A stretch of DNA of 64,000 nucleotides from Roseovarius sp. (GTDB taxonomy: Bacteria > Pseudomonadota > Alphaproteobacteria > Rhodobacterales > Rhodobacteraceae), in NCBI RefSeq assembly GCF_027019125.1, contig NZ_JALUXE010000030.1, forward strand, positions 1 through 64,000. The letters run 5' to 3'. Made by a program: the position numbers and the translations under genes. The notes below the pieces were generated by a model. That model saw only the letters and a list, made by a program, of their open reading frames with translations, searched no databases and was not told the origin of the DNA. Shown in pieces: positions 8,287-18,116 of the stretch (positions are counted from its first letter, which is position 1; each line of letters begins with the position of its first letter).

Positions 8287-9840
8287 TCAGGCCATCCACC
8301 AGCGCTCGATGAAGCGCATGCCGTCCACATCCCAATTGGCCCCGAGGGTGTCGGAATGTGCAATCTTGTTCGAGTTGCCAAAGACGTAGTTGGCGAACAT
8401 CGGCACGATCACGCCGCCGTCGTCGCTGCAGATCTGCTGCATCTCGAAATACATCTCGCGGCGCTTGGCCTCGTCGAGTTCCGAGCGCGCCTTGAGCATC
8501 AGCTCGTCAAAGCGGTCGTTGCACCAGAAGCTGTCGTTCCATGCCGCGCCGCATTTATAGGCGGTGGCGAACATCTGATCCTCGACCGGGCGACCCGACC
8601 AGTAGACGGCGCAGAAGGGTTTCTTCATCCACACGTCCGACCAGTAGCCGTCATTCGCTTCGCGCACCGGCGTGAGGTTGATGCCCGCGCCCGCAGCGGA
8701 GCTCTGGTAGAGCACGGCCGCATCGACCGCGCCGCCAAAGGCCGCGTCCGCTGCCGAAAGCTTGACATCGAGACTGTCGAGGCCGGCCTGCTTGAGGTGG
8801 AACTTGGCCTTGTCGGGATCATAGGTTTTCTGCGCGAGTTCGGTGTTGAAATAGCGCTGGCCCTGGCCGATGGGATGGTCATTGCCGACCGAGCCATAGC
8901 CGAACAGGATCTTGTCCACCAGTTCCTGACGGTTGATGCCGTATTTCAGGGCAAGGCGCACATCGGGGTTGTTGTAGGGCTCTGCCCGGGTGTCCATGGC
9001 GAAGGTGAAATGCTGCGTGCCCGCGACCGAATTGATCTGGATATTGGGGTTGCGTGCCAAGAGGCCCACGGTCTTGAGGTCGAGCCGGTCGACCACATCC
9101 ACATCGCCCGAGACAAGCGCCGTGGTGCGGGCGTTCTGATCGACGATGGCGAGGATTTCGGCGCTGTCGAACCAGGCCACATCGCTGCGCCAGTGGTTCG
9201 GGTTGCGCTCGACCGCAAAGGACACGCCGGGCTTGAAATCCTTGAGCACATAGCTGCCGCAGCCATCGCCCGATTTCCAGTCGATGCCGTCGCCTTCGGC
9301 CTTGCAGATCACGAGGTGATAATCGCTGAGGAAGAAGGGGAAGTCGGCATTGCCGCCATCCAGGGTAAAGACGACGATGTCATCGCCTTCGGTGGTGATG
9401 TCGGTCACGTTGGCCACCAGCGGCCCGGCGGCAGAGGTCGAATTCTCGCCCCGGTGGAAGTTGATCGAATTGACGACATCGGCCGCGGTGACGGCCTTGC
9501 CGGAATGGAAGGTTACGCCCGAGCGCAGCTTGAACCGCCAGACCGAGGCATCGGCCGAAGCTTCCCAGCTTTCGGCGACTTCGGGGATAAGCGAGCCATC
9601 GGCGGCCACTTCGGTCAGCCGGCCGTGGATGGCAAAGGCGAGCGAGGTTGTGAAGCTGTTGGAATAGGTGCCCGGATCAAGCACGTCGGTGGTCTGGCCG
9701 TGGCCGATGGCCGCGCGCAGATGCCCGCCGCGCGAAGGCGCCGCCTTGGCCCGCAGCGGCAGGCCCGCGACAAGAGCCGCCCCGGCGGTGGTGGCCATGA
9801 AACCGCGTCGGTTGATGCGGCCGGAATTCAGAATGGTCAT
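8287..9840 (-). CDS. Orphan ABC transporter substrate-binding protein (SBP family 5)
   Basis: A 517-aa periplasmic protein of the dipeptide/nickel-type binding family (SBP_bac_5). The N-terminus has a twin-arginine signal (NRRGFMATTAGAAL, cleavage near residue 33). Family marks include TYSNSFTTSLAFAIHGRL near the start and the VRLALKYGINRQELVDKI helix. No permease or ATPase of the peptide class is adjacent; the nearest such genes are at 33-38.8 kb, with their own binding protein. It sits between choX and the divergent betI promoter, so it may be induced by choline and bind a betaine- or choline-related solute. The substrate is unknown. Confidence 0.85.
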   Translation of the reverse strand: MTILNSGRINRRGFMATTAGAALVAGLPLRAKAAPSRGGHLRAAIGHGQTTDVLDPGTYSNSFTTSLAFAIHGRLTEVAADGSLIPEVAESWEASADASVWRFKLRSGVTFHSGKAVTAADVVNSINFHRGENSTSAAGPLVANVTDITTEGDDIVVFTLDGGNADFPFFLSDYHLVICKAEGDGIDWKSGDGCGSYVLKDFKPGVSFAVERNPNHWRSDVAWFDSAEILAIVDQNARTTALVSGDVDVVDRLDLKTVGLLARNPNIQINSVAGTQHFTFAMDTRAEPYNNPDVRLALKYGINRQELVDKILFGYGSVGNDHPIGQGQRYFNTELAQKTYDPDKAKFHLKQAGLDSLDVKLSAADAAFGGAVDAAVLYQSSAAGAGINLTPVREANDGYWSDVWMKKPFCAVYWSGRPVEDQMFATAYKCGAAWNDSFWCNDRFDELMLKARSELDEAKRREMYFEMQQICSDDGGVIVPMFANYVFGNSNKIAHSDTLGANWDVDGMRFIERWWMA

Positions 9841-10018
9841 GGTGGTCTTCTCCCTTTGGTTTGCTTTCCGAACCGGCCTTATGTCCTCTGGGGATCGCGC
9901 GGCCCCCTGCCGCGTGGCGGTCGGTTTATACCTGCCAAGGCTAATATGACGCCGTGATGAAATACAACGCCATTCTGGCTGGGGGGCGGTGTTGTGATGT
10001 GGTCCCTCTTGGTTTTTA

Positions 10019-10038
10019 TTGATTGACGAGTCAATTAA
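10019..10038. promoter_or_regulatory. Candidate BetI operator
   Basis: The near-palindrome TTGATTGACGAGTCAATTAA lies about 43 bp before the betI start, in the divergent gap with the orphan binding-protein gene. It contains the exact inverted repeat TTGAC-GA-GTCAA and resembles BetI operators, which have TTGA and TCAA arms around a short centre. It could control both directions. The palindrome is seen; BetI binding is inferred from neighbour and similarity. Confidence 0.7.
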
Positions 10039-10080
10039 ACACGATTAGGCCAGTCTGGCAACAGGTCTTTGGAGGGTGTG

Positions 10081-10668
10081 ATGCCGAAAATCGGGATGGA
10101 ACCGATCCGCCGCACCGCGCTGGTGGAGGCCACGATTTCCGAGATCGGCGCGCATGGCAGCCTGGATGTGACCGTGGCGCAGATTGCCCGGCGCGCGGGC
10201 ATGTCGAGCGCGCTGGCCCATCATTATTTCGGGTCCAAGGAGGCGATGTTCGCCGCCGCGATGCGCCATATCCTCTCGCTTTACGGGGCCGAGGTGCGCG
10301 GTGCGCTGATCATGGCCAAGACCCCGCGCGACCGGATCGAGGCGATCATCCGCGCCAGTTTCACGCCGGCGCAATTTCGCGGCGAAATGGTTTCGGCCTG
10401 GTTGAATTTCTACGTTCAGGCGCAGCGCTCGGACGAGGCGCGGCGTCTGCTGCATATCTATCAGCGGCGGCTGCGCTCGAACCTGCATCACGCCTTTCGC
10501 GTGCTGGCCCCCGCCGAGGCGCGCACGCTGACGCGCGGTCTCGCGGCGATGATCGACGGGCTTTATATCCGTCAGGCGCTGCGCGAAGGGCCGATGCAGC
10601 CCGGCCTCGCGATTGATGTGCTGCTGCATTACCTCGACACCAGCCTGCCCCAGAAGGACACCGCATGA
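10081..10668 (+). CDS. betI: Choline-responsive TetR repressor BetI
   Basis: A 195-aa TetR-family repressor. The N-terminus MPKIGMEPIRR is the BetI hallmark and the HTH is around residues 28-50 (VAQIARRAGMSSALAHHYFGS). ATG 10081 follows GGAGG by 5 nt and matches BetI starts. BetI represses the bet genes until choline is present. Its stop overlaps the betC start by 4 nt (ATGA), so the repressor is encoded in the operon it probably controls; the palindrome 43 bp upstream is the likely operator. Confidence 0.95.
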   Translation: MPKIGMEPIRRTALVEATISEIGAHGSLDVTVAQIARRAGMSSALAHHYFGSKEAMFAAAMRHILSLYGAEVRGALIMAKTPRDRIEAIIRASFTPAQFRGEMVSAWLNFYVQAQRSDEARRLLHIYQRRLRSNLHHAFRVLAPAEARTLTRGLAAMIDGLYIRQALREGPMQPGLAIDVLLHYLDTSLPQKDTA

Positions 10669-12173
10669 CCGCGCCCAATATCCTGATTTTCATGGTCGAT
10701 CAGCTCAACGGCACCCTCTTTCCCGATGGTCCCGCGCCGTGGCTGCACGCGCCCAATCTCAAGGCGCTCGCGGCGCGCTCCACGCGGTTTGCCAATGCCT
10801 ATACCGCCTCGCCGCTCTGTGCGCCGGGACGCGCGAGCTTCATGTCGGGGCTCTTGCCGTCGCGCAGCCGCGTCTATGACAATGCCGCCGAATTCGCCGC
10901 CGATATTCCCACCTATGCGCATCACCTGCGGCGCGCGGGCTATCAGACCTGCCTCAGCGGCAAGATGCATTTCGTGGGCCCCGACCAGTTGCACGGGTTC
11001 GAGGAGCGGCTGACCACGGATATCTACCCCGCCGATTTCGGCTGGACGCCCGACTATCGCAAGCCGGGCGAGCGGATCGACTGGTGGTATCACAACATGG
11101 GTTCGGTGACGGGCGCGGGGGTCGCGGAAATCTCGAACCAGATGGAATATGACGACGAGGTGGCGCACAACGCGCGCGCCAAGGTCTACGATCTGGCGCG
11201 GGGGCTCGATGCGCGGCCCTGGTGCCTGACGGTCAGTTTCACCCATCCGCACGATCCCTATGTGGCGCGCAAGAAATACTGGGATCTCTACGAGGACTGC
11301 GATCACCTGCTGCCAGAGGTGCCCGCCATGGCCTATGAGGCGCATGATGCCCACGCGCGGCGGATTTTCGACGCGAATGACTGGCGCAATTTCGACATCT
11401 CGCAGGAGGACATCCGCCGCTCGCGCCGCGCCTATTTCGCCAATATCTCGTATCTCGACGACAAGATCGGCGAGATTCTGGAGGCGCTGGAGAGCACAAG
11501 GCAAGAGGCGATCATCCTCTTTGTCTCGGACCATGGCGACATGCTGGGCGAGCGCGGGCTGTGGTTCAAGATGTGTTTCTACGAGGGGTCAGCCCGCGTG
11601 CCGCTGATGATTTCGGCCCCCGGCATGGCACCGGGGCTGATCACCGATCCGGTCAGCAATATCGACGTCTGCCCGACGCTCTGCGAATTGGCCGGGGCGG
11701 ATATGTCCGAGGTGATGCCCTGGGTCGAGGGGCAATCGCTGGTCTACCTAGGGCAGGGCGGCACCCGCGACGCGCCCGTCGCGATGGAATATGCCGCCGA
11801 AGCGTCCCAAGCGCCGCTGGTGTCGCTGCGCTATGGCAAGTGGAAGTTCAACCGCTGCGCGCTCGACCCTGATCAGCTCTTCGATCTTGAGGCCGATCCG
11901 CATGAGCTGACCAATCTGGCGGACGACCCCGCCCATGCCGGCACCCTGGCGCAGTTGCAGGCCAAGGCCGAGGCGCGCTGGGATCTGGCGGCCTTTGACG
12001 CCGCCGTGCGCGAGAGCCAGGCGCGCCGCTGGGTGGTTTACGAGGCGCTGCGCAAGGGCGGCTATTACCCCTGGGATTACCAGCCGCTGCAAAGGGCGTC
12101 CGAGCGCTACATGCGCAACCACATGGACCTCAACGTGCTGGAGGAAAGCAAGCGCTTCCCGCGGGGCGAGTGA
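10665..12173 (+). CDS. betC: Choline sulfatase BetC
   Basis: A 502-aa type I sulfatase that hydrolyses choline-O-sulfate to choline and sulfate. The formylglycine motif is CAPGR at residues 52-56 (Cys52 is converted to the catalytic aldehyde). Metal ligands are visible in the N-terminal MVDQLNG and in the VSDHGDMLGERG segment. No signal peptide is present, as expected for the cytosolic enzyme. The C-terminal ~60 residues with AQLQAKAEARWD and the terminal tail are typical of choline sulfatases. It lies between betI and betA, which feeds the released choline into oxidation. Confidence 0.95.
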   Translation: MTAPNILIFMVDQLNGTLFPDGPAPWLHAPNLKALAARSTRFANAYTASPLCAPGRASFMSGLLPSRSRVYDNAAEFAADIPTYAHHLRRAGYQTCLSGKMHFVGPDQLHGFEERLTTDIYPADFGWTPDYRKPGERIDWWYHNMGSVTGAGVAEISNQMEYDDEVAHNARAKVYDLARGLDARPWCLTVSFTHPHDPYVARKKYWDLYEDCDHLLPEVPAMAYEAHDAHARRIFDANDWRNFDISQEDIRRSRRAYFANISYLDDKIGEILEALESTRQEAIILFVSDHGDMLGERGLWFKMCFYEGSARVPLMISAPGMAPGLITDPVSNIDVCPTLCELAGADMSEVMPWVEGQSLVYLGQGGTRDAPVAMEYAAEASQAPLVSLRYGKWKFNRCALDPDQLFDLEADPHELTNLADDPAHAGTLAQLQAKAEARWDLAAFDAAVRESQARRWVVYEALRKGGYYPWDYQPLQRASERYMRNHMDLNVLEESKRFPRGE

Positions 12174-12246
12174 TGCTTTCAACGTTCTGTGAATACGCGT
12201 TTTCCGCCCCTCGCGGCGGGAATTGCCCTGAAGGAAAGAGAAACTG

Positions 12247-13905
12247 ATGCAAGCCGATTACATCATCGTGGGCGCAGGGAGCGCGGGCTGTGCCATGGCT
12301 TACCGTCTGGCCGAAGCAGGCAAATCCGTGCTGGTGATCGAGCATGGCGGCACCGATGCCGGCCCCTTTATCCAGATGCCCGGCGCGCTGAGCTATCCGA
12401 TGAACATGAAGCGCTATGACTGGGGCTATCAGAGCGAGCCGGAACCGCATTTGGGAGGCCGCCGCCTTGCCTGTCCGCGCGGCAAGGTGATTGGCGGGTC
12501 AAGCTCGATCAATGGCATGGTCTATGTGCGCGGGCATGCGCGCGACTATGACCATTGGCGCGATCAGGGCTGCGATGGCTGGGGCTATGCCGATGTGCTG
12601 CCCTATTTCAAGCGGATGGAGAACTGGCACGACGGCGGCCACGGCGGCGATGCGGGCTGGCGCGGCACGGATGGCCCGCTGCACGTCAGCCGGGGGCGGC
12701 GCGACAACCCGCTGGTGCGCGCCTTTGTCGAGGCGGGCAAACAGGCGGGCTATCCCGAGACCCATGATTACAACGGCCATCAGCAAGAGGGGTTTGGCCC
12801 CTTCGAGATGACCGTCTGGAAGGGGCAGCGCTGGTCGGCGGCCAATGCCTATCTGCGGCCTGCGCTCAAACGCGAGAATTGCGATATTATCCGGGGTTTT
12901 GTCACCCGCGTGGTGATGGAAGAGGGCCGCGCCGTGGGCGTCGAGGTGATCCTCAAGGGCCGCAAGGAAGTGGTGCGCGCGCGCGCCGAGGTGATCCTTG
13001 CCGCCTCGTCGATCAACTCGCCCAAGATCCTGATGCTCTCGGGCATTGGCCCGGCCGCGCATCTGGCGGCGCATGGCATCCCGGTGGTCGCGGACCGGGC
13101 GGGCGTGGGCCAGAACCTGCAGGACCATCTGGAACTGTATATCCAGATGGCCGCAAGCCAGCCCGTGAGCCTCTACAAATACTGGAACCTCATGGGCAAG
13201 GCCTGGGTGGGCGCGCGCTGGCTCTTGAACAAGACCGGGCCGGGGGCCAGTAACCAGTTTGAAAGCTGCGGCTTCATCCGCTCGGCCGCGGGCGTGGACT
13301 ATCCCGACATCCAGTTCCATTTCCTGCCCATCGCCGTGCGCTACGATGGCAAGGCGGCGGCGGAGGGGCATGGCTTTCAGGCGCATGTCGGGCCGATGCG
13401 CAGCCCCTCGCGCGGCGCCGTGACCCTGCGCAGCGCCAATCCCGCCGACGATCCCGTGATCCGCTTCAACTACATGAGCGAGGCGCAGGATTGGGAGGAT
13501 TTCCGCAAATGTATCCGCCTCACGCGCGAGATCTTTGCGCAAGACGCCTTTGCGCCCTATGTCCGGCACGAGATCCAGCCCGGTGCGGCGGTGCAGAGCG
13601 ACGATGAGCTTGACGATTTCATCCGCGAACACGCCGAGAGCGCCTATCACCCCTGCGGCACCTGCAAGATGGGGCGTGCGAGCGATCCGATGGCGGTGGT
13701 CGATCCAGAGGGCCGGGTGATCGGGGTCGAGGGGCTGCGCGTGGCGGATTCGAGCCTGTTTCCGCGCATCACCAATGGCAATCTCAACGCGCCCTCGATC
13801 ATGGTGGGCGAAAAGATCGCCGATGCCGTGCTGGGCCGCAGCCCGCTGCCGCCCGAGAATGCAGAGCCGTGGATGCATGTCGACTGGGCGCAAAGCCAGC
13901 GCTGA
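12247..13905 (+). CDS. betA: Choline dehydrogenase BetA
   Basis: A 552-aa GMC-family flavoprotein that oxidises choline to betaine aldehyde at the membrane. The FAD Rossmann motif is GAGSAG (9-14), the GMC signature is [13 protein letters not shown] (about 79-91), and the active-site His lies in [12 protein letters not shown] with the Asn in NGNLNAPS. Start ATG 12247 follows GGAAAGAGA. The gap to betC is 73 bp, enough for a secondary promoter. No betaine aldehyde dehydrogenase gene (betB) is adjacent, so the second oxidation must be encoded elsewhere. Confidence 0.96.
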   Translation: MQADYIIVGAGSAGCAMAYRLAEAGKSVLVIEHGGTDAGPFIQMPGALSYPMNMKRYDWGYQSEPEPHLGGRRLACPRGKVIGGSSSINGMVYVRGHARDYDHWRDQGCDGWGYADVLPYFKRMENWHDGGHGGDAGWRGTDGPLHVSRGRRDNPLVRAFVEAGKQAGYPETHDYNGHQQEGFGPFEMTVWKGQRWSAANAYLRPALKRENCDIIRGFVTRVVMEEGRAVGVEVILKGRKEVVRARAEVILAASSINSPKILMLSGIGPAAHLAAHGIPVVADRAGVGQNLQDHLELYIQMAASQPVSLYKYWNLMGKAWVGARWLLNKTGPGASNQFESCGFIRSAAGVDYPDIQFHFLPIAVRYDGKAAAEGHGFQAHVGPMRSPSRGAVTLRSANPADDPVIRFNYMSEAQDWEDFRKCIRLTREIFAQDAFAPYVRHEIQPGAAVQSDDELDDFIREHAESAYHPCGTCKMGRASDPMAVVDPEGRVIGVEGLRVADSSLFPRITNGNLNAPSIMVGEKIADAVLGRSPLPPENAEPWMHVDWAQSQR

Positions 13906-13968
13906 GGCGTTAACCTTTTGTTCACCTTCTGTCTTGCGGGCGGGCAGCGGCCTCCGGCATAAGGGGGT

Positions 13969-14649
13969 ATGTTAAGGATTTGTTTACTCATCGTTCTTGG
14001 TCTGGTCCCGCTTTCGGCGGGGGCAGAGGGGTTTGGCGGCCCGGTTCGGGTGATCGACGGCGATACGCTCGACGTGGGCGAGACCCGCGTGCGGCTGCAT
14101 GGGATCGACGCGCCGGAGCTGGGGCAGATCTGCACCAACCCCGATGGCGAGACCTGGGATTGCGGCACATGGGTGGCCGAAGAGGTGCGCGCCCGGATCG
14201 AGGGCCGCGAGGCGCGTTGCGAGGCGGTGGAGAAGGACCGCTATGACCGCACCGTCGCGCGCTGCACGGTGGTGGGGCAGGATGTGGGCCGGATGCTGGT
14301 GGCGGATGGTCTGGCGCTGGCCTATCGCAAATATTCGATGGCCTATGATCTGGATGAAAAAGCCGCCGTTGTGGCGGGGCGCGGCCTGCACGAGGTGTTG
14401 ATGGCGCGCCCCGAGGATCACCGCCGCATGGTGCGCGAAAACCGCGCGGCAGAGGCCCCGGCAAACGCGCCCGCGCCGCAAGGGGGCTGTGTGATCAAGG
14501 GCAACCGCAGCGGATCCGGCAATCGGATCTATCACATGCCGGGGCAGGCGGATTATGACGCGACGCGGATCAACGAGGCCAAGGGCGAACGCTGGTTCTG
14601 TTCCGAGGCCGAGGCCCGCGCCGCAGGCTGGCGCCGCGCCAAGCGCTGA
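13969..14649 (+). CDS. Secreted thermonuclease-like protein with C-terminal sunset domain
   Basis: A 226-aa protein with a Sec signal peptide (cleavage near SAGA-EG, residue 19). Residues 24-140 form a staphylococcal-nuclease (OB-fold) domain with RVIDGDTLDVG, RLHGIDAPE and KDRYDRTVARC, the segments that carry the calcium and catalytic Asp/Arg/Glu residues. The C-terminus (about 172-222) has the GNRSGSGNRIYHMPG and CSEAEARAAGWR pattern, a small cysteine-containing domain often found after secreted nuclease-like domains. It probably acts on nucleic acid outside the cytoplasm; catalytic activity was not shown. It is monocistronic, and a GC hairpin follows. Confidence 0.85.
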   Translation: MLRICLLIVLGLVPLSAGAEGFGGPVRVIDGDTLDVGETRVRLHGIDAPELGQICTNPDGETWDCGTWVAEEVRARIEGREARCEAVEKDRYDRTVARCTVVGQDVGRMLVADGLALAYRKYSMAYDLDEKAAVVAGRGLHEVLMARPEDHRRMVRENRAAEAPANAPAPQGGCVIKGNRSGSGNRIYHMPGQADYDATRINEAKGERWFCSEAEARAAGWRRAKR

Positions 14650-14669
14650 GCGAGAGGAGCGATATGTGC

Positions 14670-14692
14670 CGCCCCGGGGCGAGCCCGGGGCG
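14670..14692 (+). terminator. GC hairpin after the nuclease-like gene
   Basis: A 9-bp perfect stem CGCCCCGGG/CCCGGGGCG with a 5-nt loop, followed by TGTTTGAGTATTT. It lies between convergent genes and is a probable intrinsic terminator of the + strand transcript. Confidence 0.75.
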
Positions 14693-14697
14693 TGTTT

Positions 14698-14721
14698 GAG
14701 TATTTCTGGAACAGTGAAAGG
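14698..14721 (+). repeat. GAGTATTT dispersed motif, copy 2
   Basis: A 24-bp sequence with 18 of 24 bases identical to 3680-3703. It starts immediately after the terminator hairpin at 14670-14692. The copies share GAGTATTT, a central GGAAC-like part and a GAAAGG end. Confidence 0.45.
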
Positions 14722-14731
14722 CGCGGCGTGC

Positions 14732-15424
14732 TCAGAGAGTGATCGGCTGCATCACCTGCGGCTCGATCACATCGACCCCCGGCAGGGCCGCCGCCAGCGC
14801 CTCGGCGGATTGCTCCAGTATCGGGAAGGTCCGGTAGTGGCAGGGGATCACCGTCTTGAAGTCAAAGAAGGTCTTGGCCGCATAGGCGGCGCGGCGCATG
14901 TCCATGGTGAAATGCCCGCCCGCGCAGAGAATCCCGATGTCGGGCGCATGGAGCGCGTTGAAGACGCCCATATCGGCCATCACATCGGTATCGCCCGAGA
15001 CATAGATCACATGCCCTTCACCGGCGATCATGTAGCCACATTCGCTGCCGGTGACCTGCGGTCCGGCGTCGGTCGCGATCGAGGTGGAGTGGGTGGCATG
15101 GACCATCGTCACCTGCACCCCGCCCAGATCGACCGTGCCGCCCTTGTTGAAGCCGACGGTCTGGATATTCTCCTTGGCCTCCCAATGGGACATGAGGTCA
15201 TATTGCCCCACGACCGGCACGCCGAGGCGTTTGGCCAGGGGCAGCACATCGGCGACATGGTCGAAATGCGCGTGGGTCAGCAGGATATGGGTGGCGCCCT
15301 CGGTGGCGGGGCCGTGTTGATCCTCGGGCAGCATCGGGTTGCCGCCCAGCCAAGGATCTAGAAGCAGAACCTGTCCACCGATTTCGATCCGGAAAGAGCT
15401 GTGGCCGAGCCATGTGATGTGCAT
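14732..15424 (-). CDS. UlaG-like metal-dependent hydrolase (UPF0173)
   Basis: A 230-aa metallo-beta-lactamase-fold hydrolase. The start MHITWLGHSSFRIE (ATG 15424) matches the family's N-terminus, and the metal-binding motif THAHFDH (residues about 50-56) is intact, with further ligands in SGDTD and the C-terminal PCHYRTFP. The substrate is unknown; relatives are grouped with UlaG-like lactonases or phosphodiesterases. It converges with the nuclease-like gene and diverges from gatC. The length is typical for UPF0173. Confidence 0.9.
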   Translation of the reverse strand: MHITWLGHSSFRIEIGGQVLLLDPWLGGNPMLPEDQHGPATEGATHILLTHAHFDHVADVLPLAKRLGVPVVGQYDLMSHWEAKENIQTVGFNKGGTVDLGGVQVTMVHATHSTSIATDAGPQVTGSECGYMIAGEGHVIYVSGDTDVMADMGVFNALHAPDIGILCAGGHFTMDMRRAAYAAKTFFDFKTVIPCHYRTFPILEQSAEALAAALPGVDVIEPQVMQPITL

Positions 15425-15568
15425 TGGTGTCTCCGCTAGGGTTTCATGTTGACCCATACCTTAGCAAGCATGTCGGGCAAGGAAAGGGGGCGATGTGCCG
15501 GCCCGATCCGCTTGCGCCCGCGCGGTCCCGGCGGTAAACGCAAGCCAAACGGATCGTGGGAGAGGCTC

Positions 15569-15856
15569 ATGTCGATTGATCTCGAAACCGCCGCCAAGGT
15601 GGCCAAGCTGGCACGGATCGCCGTGCCGCAAGACGCGCTGCCGGCGCTGGCCAATGAATTCAACACCATTCTCGGGTTCATCGAGCAGTTGAACGAGGTC
15701 GATGTCGAGGGGGTCGAGCCGATGACAAGCGTCACGCCCATGCGCCTCAAGCGGCGCGAGGATGTGGTGAGCGATGGCAATCAGCAGGCGGCGGTGCTGT
15801 CCAACGCGCCCGATGCGCGCGAAGGATTCTTTGCCGTGCCGAAAGTGGTGGAATGA
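15569..15856 (+). CDS. gatC: Glutamyl/aspartyl-tRNA amidotransferase subunit C
   Basis: A 95-aa subunit of the GatCAB complex, which converts Glu-tRNA(Gln) and Asp-tRNA(Asn) to the amidated forms. The start [17 protein letters not shown] (ATG 15569, after GAGGC) and the [21 protein letters not shown] segment are standard (the latter is a family-wide pattern). It wraps around GatA and stabilises it. It overlaps gatA by 4 nt (ATGA). gatB is not in the window. Confidence 0.95.
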   Translation: MSIDLETAAKVAKLARIAVPQDALPALANEFNTILGFIEQLNEVDVEGVEPMTSVTPMRLKRREDVVSDGNQQAAVLSNAPDAREGFFAVPKVVE

Positions 15857-17343
15857 TGACCGATCTCAACAAACTGACGATTGCCGAGGCGCGCGATGCG
15901 CTGCGCAAGGGCGACGTGACCAGCGTCGAGCTGACCGAGGCCTGTCTTGCGGCGGTCGAGGGGGCCGGGGCGCTGAACGCCTTCGTGCATCACACGCCCG
16001 AGATTGCCCGCGCGCAGGCCGCTGCGGCGGATGCGCGGATTGCCAAGGGCGATGCGCCCGCGATGTGCGGCATCCCGCTGGGGATCAAGGACCTCTTTTG
16101 CACCAAGGGCGTGCCCTCTCAGGCCGCAAGCCGGATTTTGCAGGGGTTCCGCCCGGAATACGAATCGACCGTGACGCAGAACCTCTTTGACGCGGGCGCG
16201 GTCATGCTGGGCAAGCTCAACATGGACGAGTTTGCCATGGGGTCCTCGAACGAGACCTCGTGCTATGGCAATGCCGTCAACCCGTGGCGGCGCGGCAATG
16301 ATGAGGCGGCGCTGACGCCCGGTGGCTCGTCCGGCGGGTCGGCCAGCGCCGTGGCCGCCGATCTCTGCCTTGGTGCGACCGGCACCGATACCGGCGGCTC
16401 GATCCGCCAGCCTGCGGCCTTTACCGGCATCACCGGCATCAAGCCCACCTATGGGCGCTGCTCGCGCTGGGGGATCGTGGCCTTTGCCTCGAGCCTCGAT
16501 CAGGCCGGGCCGATGACCAAGACGGTGCGCGATTCTGCCATCATGCTGGGGGCGATGTGCGGGCATGATCCCAAGGACAGCACCTCGGCCGATATTCCCG
16601 TGCCGGATTTCGAGGCGCTGCTGACCGGCGATATTCGCGGCAAGGTCATCGGTATCCCGCGCGAATACCGGATGGAGGGTATGCCCGCCGAGATCGAAAA
16701 GCTGTGGTCCGATGGTGCGGATATGCTGCGCGCGGCCGGGGCCGAGATCCGCGACATCAGCCTGCCGCATACGAAATACGCGCTGCCCGCCTATTACGTC
16801 ATCGCCCCCGCCGAGGCCTCATCCAACCTCGCGCGCTATGACGGGGTGCGCTATGGCCACCGGGCCAAGCTGTCGCAGGGCGATGGCATCACGGAAATGT
16901 ACGAAAAGACCCGCGCCGAAGGCTTTGGGTCCGAGGTGCAGCGCCGCGTGATGGTGGGGACCTATGTGCTCTCTGCCGGGTTCTACGACGCCTATTACAA
17001 CCGCGCCCGCCGGGTGCGCGCGCTGATCAAGCGCGACTTTGACGAGGCCTTTGCCGCGGGCGTCGATGCGATCCTCACCCCCGCCACGCCAAGCGCCGCC
17101 TTTGGTCTGGGCGAGATGACGGATGCCGATCCGGTGCAGATGTATCTCAACGACGTCTTTACCGTGACCGTCAACCTTGCCGGTCTGCCGGGCATTGCCG
17201 TGCCGACCGGGCTGGATGGCAAGGGGCTGCCGCTCGGGTTGCAACTCATTGGGCGGCCTTGGGAAGAGGGCGATCTGCTTAACACCGCCTATGCGCTGGA
17301 ACAGGCTGCGGGTTTTGTGGCCAAGCCCGCGAAATGGTGGTAA
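15853..17343 (+). CDS. gatA: Glutamyl/aspartyl-tRNA amidotransferase subunit A
   Basis: A 496-aa amidase that releases ammonia from glutamine for the GatCAB complex. The catalytic triad is visible: Lys79 in GIKDLF, cis-Ser159 in PGGSSGGS and nucleophile Ser183 in TDTGGSIRQ. Two adjacent ATGs (15853 and 15856) both overlap the gatC stop; which one is used cannot be told from the sequence. Length and the C-terminal VAKPAKWW are typical. The pair gatC-gatA is translationally coupled. Confidence 0.97.
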   Translation: MMTDLNKLTIAEARDALRKGDVTSVELTEACLAAVEGAGALNAFVHHTPEIARAQAAAADARIAKGDAPAMCGIPLGIKDLFCTKGVPSQAASRILQGFRPEYESTVTQNLFDAGAVMLGKLNMDEFAMGSSNETSCYGNAVNPWRRGNDEAALTPGGSSGGSASAVAADLCLGATGTDTGGSIRQPAAFTGITGIKPTYGRCSRWGIVAFASSLDQAGPMTKTVRDSAIMLGAMCGHDPKDSTSADIPVPDFEALLTGDIRGKVIGIPREYRMEGMPAEIEKLWSDGADMLRAAGAEIRDISLPHTKYALPAYYVIAPAEASSNLARYDGVRYGHRAKLSQGDGITEMYEKTRAEGFGSEVQRRVMVGTYVLSAGFYDAYYNRARRVRALIKRDFDEAFAAGVDAILTPATPSAAFGLGEMTDADPVQMYLNDVFTVTVNLAGLPGIAVPTGLDGKGLPLGLQLIGRPWEEGDLLNTAYALEQAAGFVAKPAKWW

Positions 17344-17380
17344 GGCGCGGGTCGAAACGGCTTTTGGCAGGATGAAAGAC

Positions 17381-18109
17381 ATGCGGTTCACTGTTGGTTT
17401 GGTTGCCCTGATGGCTCTGGTGGCCTGTGCGCCCGCCGTGCCCGATAGTGGCGCCGGGGTCGGCTTTCAGGATTATGACAGCTATCAGCGCGACAAGGCC
17501 GCGCGCGATGCGGCGCTGGCACGCGGTGCTCTGCCGCCGCCCGATGCCGTCTCGACCGAGACGCTGAGCGCTACGGGCCAGACCGCGGCGCAGTCCGACG
17601 ACGCCGCCACCATCGCCGCCGAGGCGCGCGCCGCCCTTGAGGCGGCAGAGGCCAATTCCGGCGTGCCGCCGCTGAATGCCAGCCCCTCGAACCCGCCCCC
17701 CGCGGTCGAGAATGCCGCCGGGATCTCGCAAGAGAACAACTTTGACGCCGTGGGGGCCGAACGCTCGATCGCCGAGGATGCGGCGCGCATCGCCAACAAC
17801 CGCGCGCAATACCAAGTGGTGCAACCACAGGCGATCGGCAGCCGTCCGAGCGACGTGGGCCCCAATATCGTGGACTACGCGCTGAGCACGAAACATGCCG
17901 TGGGCACGCCGGTCTATCGCCGCCTTGGCATCAATGCCGCCTCGAAGTTCGAGCGCAATTGCGCGCAATACCCCTCTGCCGATCAGGCGCAGCTTGATTT
18001 CCTCCGCCGTGGCGGCCCCGAGCGGGATCGTCAGGGGCTCGACCCCGATGGCGATGGCTATGCCTGCAACTGGGACCCGCGCCCGTTCCGCAACGCGGTG
18101 CGCGGCTGA
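17381..18109 (+). CDS. Excalibur-domain lipoprotein
   Basis: A 242-aa lipoprotein: signal peptide with lipobox LVAC (Cys at residue 16 from ATG 17381). ATG 17372 is possible but lies directly against its AGG, so 17381, eight bases after CAGGA, is preferred. The middle is low-complexity, rich in Ala, Pro and acidic residues (about 45-130). The C-terminus carries the excalibur calcium-binding-like pattern NCAQYPS...LDPDGDGYACNWD. Such proteins are envelope-associated; a specific role is not known. It sits between gatA and the amidase, same direction. Confidence 0.75.
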   Translation: MRFTVGLVALMALVACAPAVPDSGAGVGFQDYDSYQRDKAARDAALARGALPPPDAVSTETLSATGQTAAQSDDAATIAAEARAALEAAEANSGVPPLNASPSNPPPAVENAAGISQENNFDAVGAERSIAEDAARIANNRAQYQVVQPQAIGSRPSDVGPNIVDYALSTKHAVGTPVYRRLGINAASKFERNCAQYPSADQAQLDFLRRGGPERDRQGLDPDGDGYACNWDPRPFRNAVRG

Positions 18110-18116
18110 ACCTGCG

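Noticed and set aside
8203-9957. A long open frame on the + strand opposite the orphan binding protein gene.
   Set aside because: The minus-strand frame has a Tat signal and clear family 5 motifs; the + strand reading has no recognisable domains and reads as an antisense shadow.
12177-12200. A second BetI-like half site before betA (TTCAACGTTC).
   Set aside because: Only one arm matches and the other half is not symmetrical; too weak to call.
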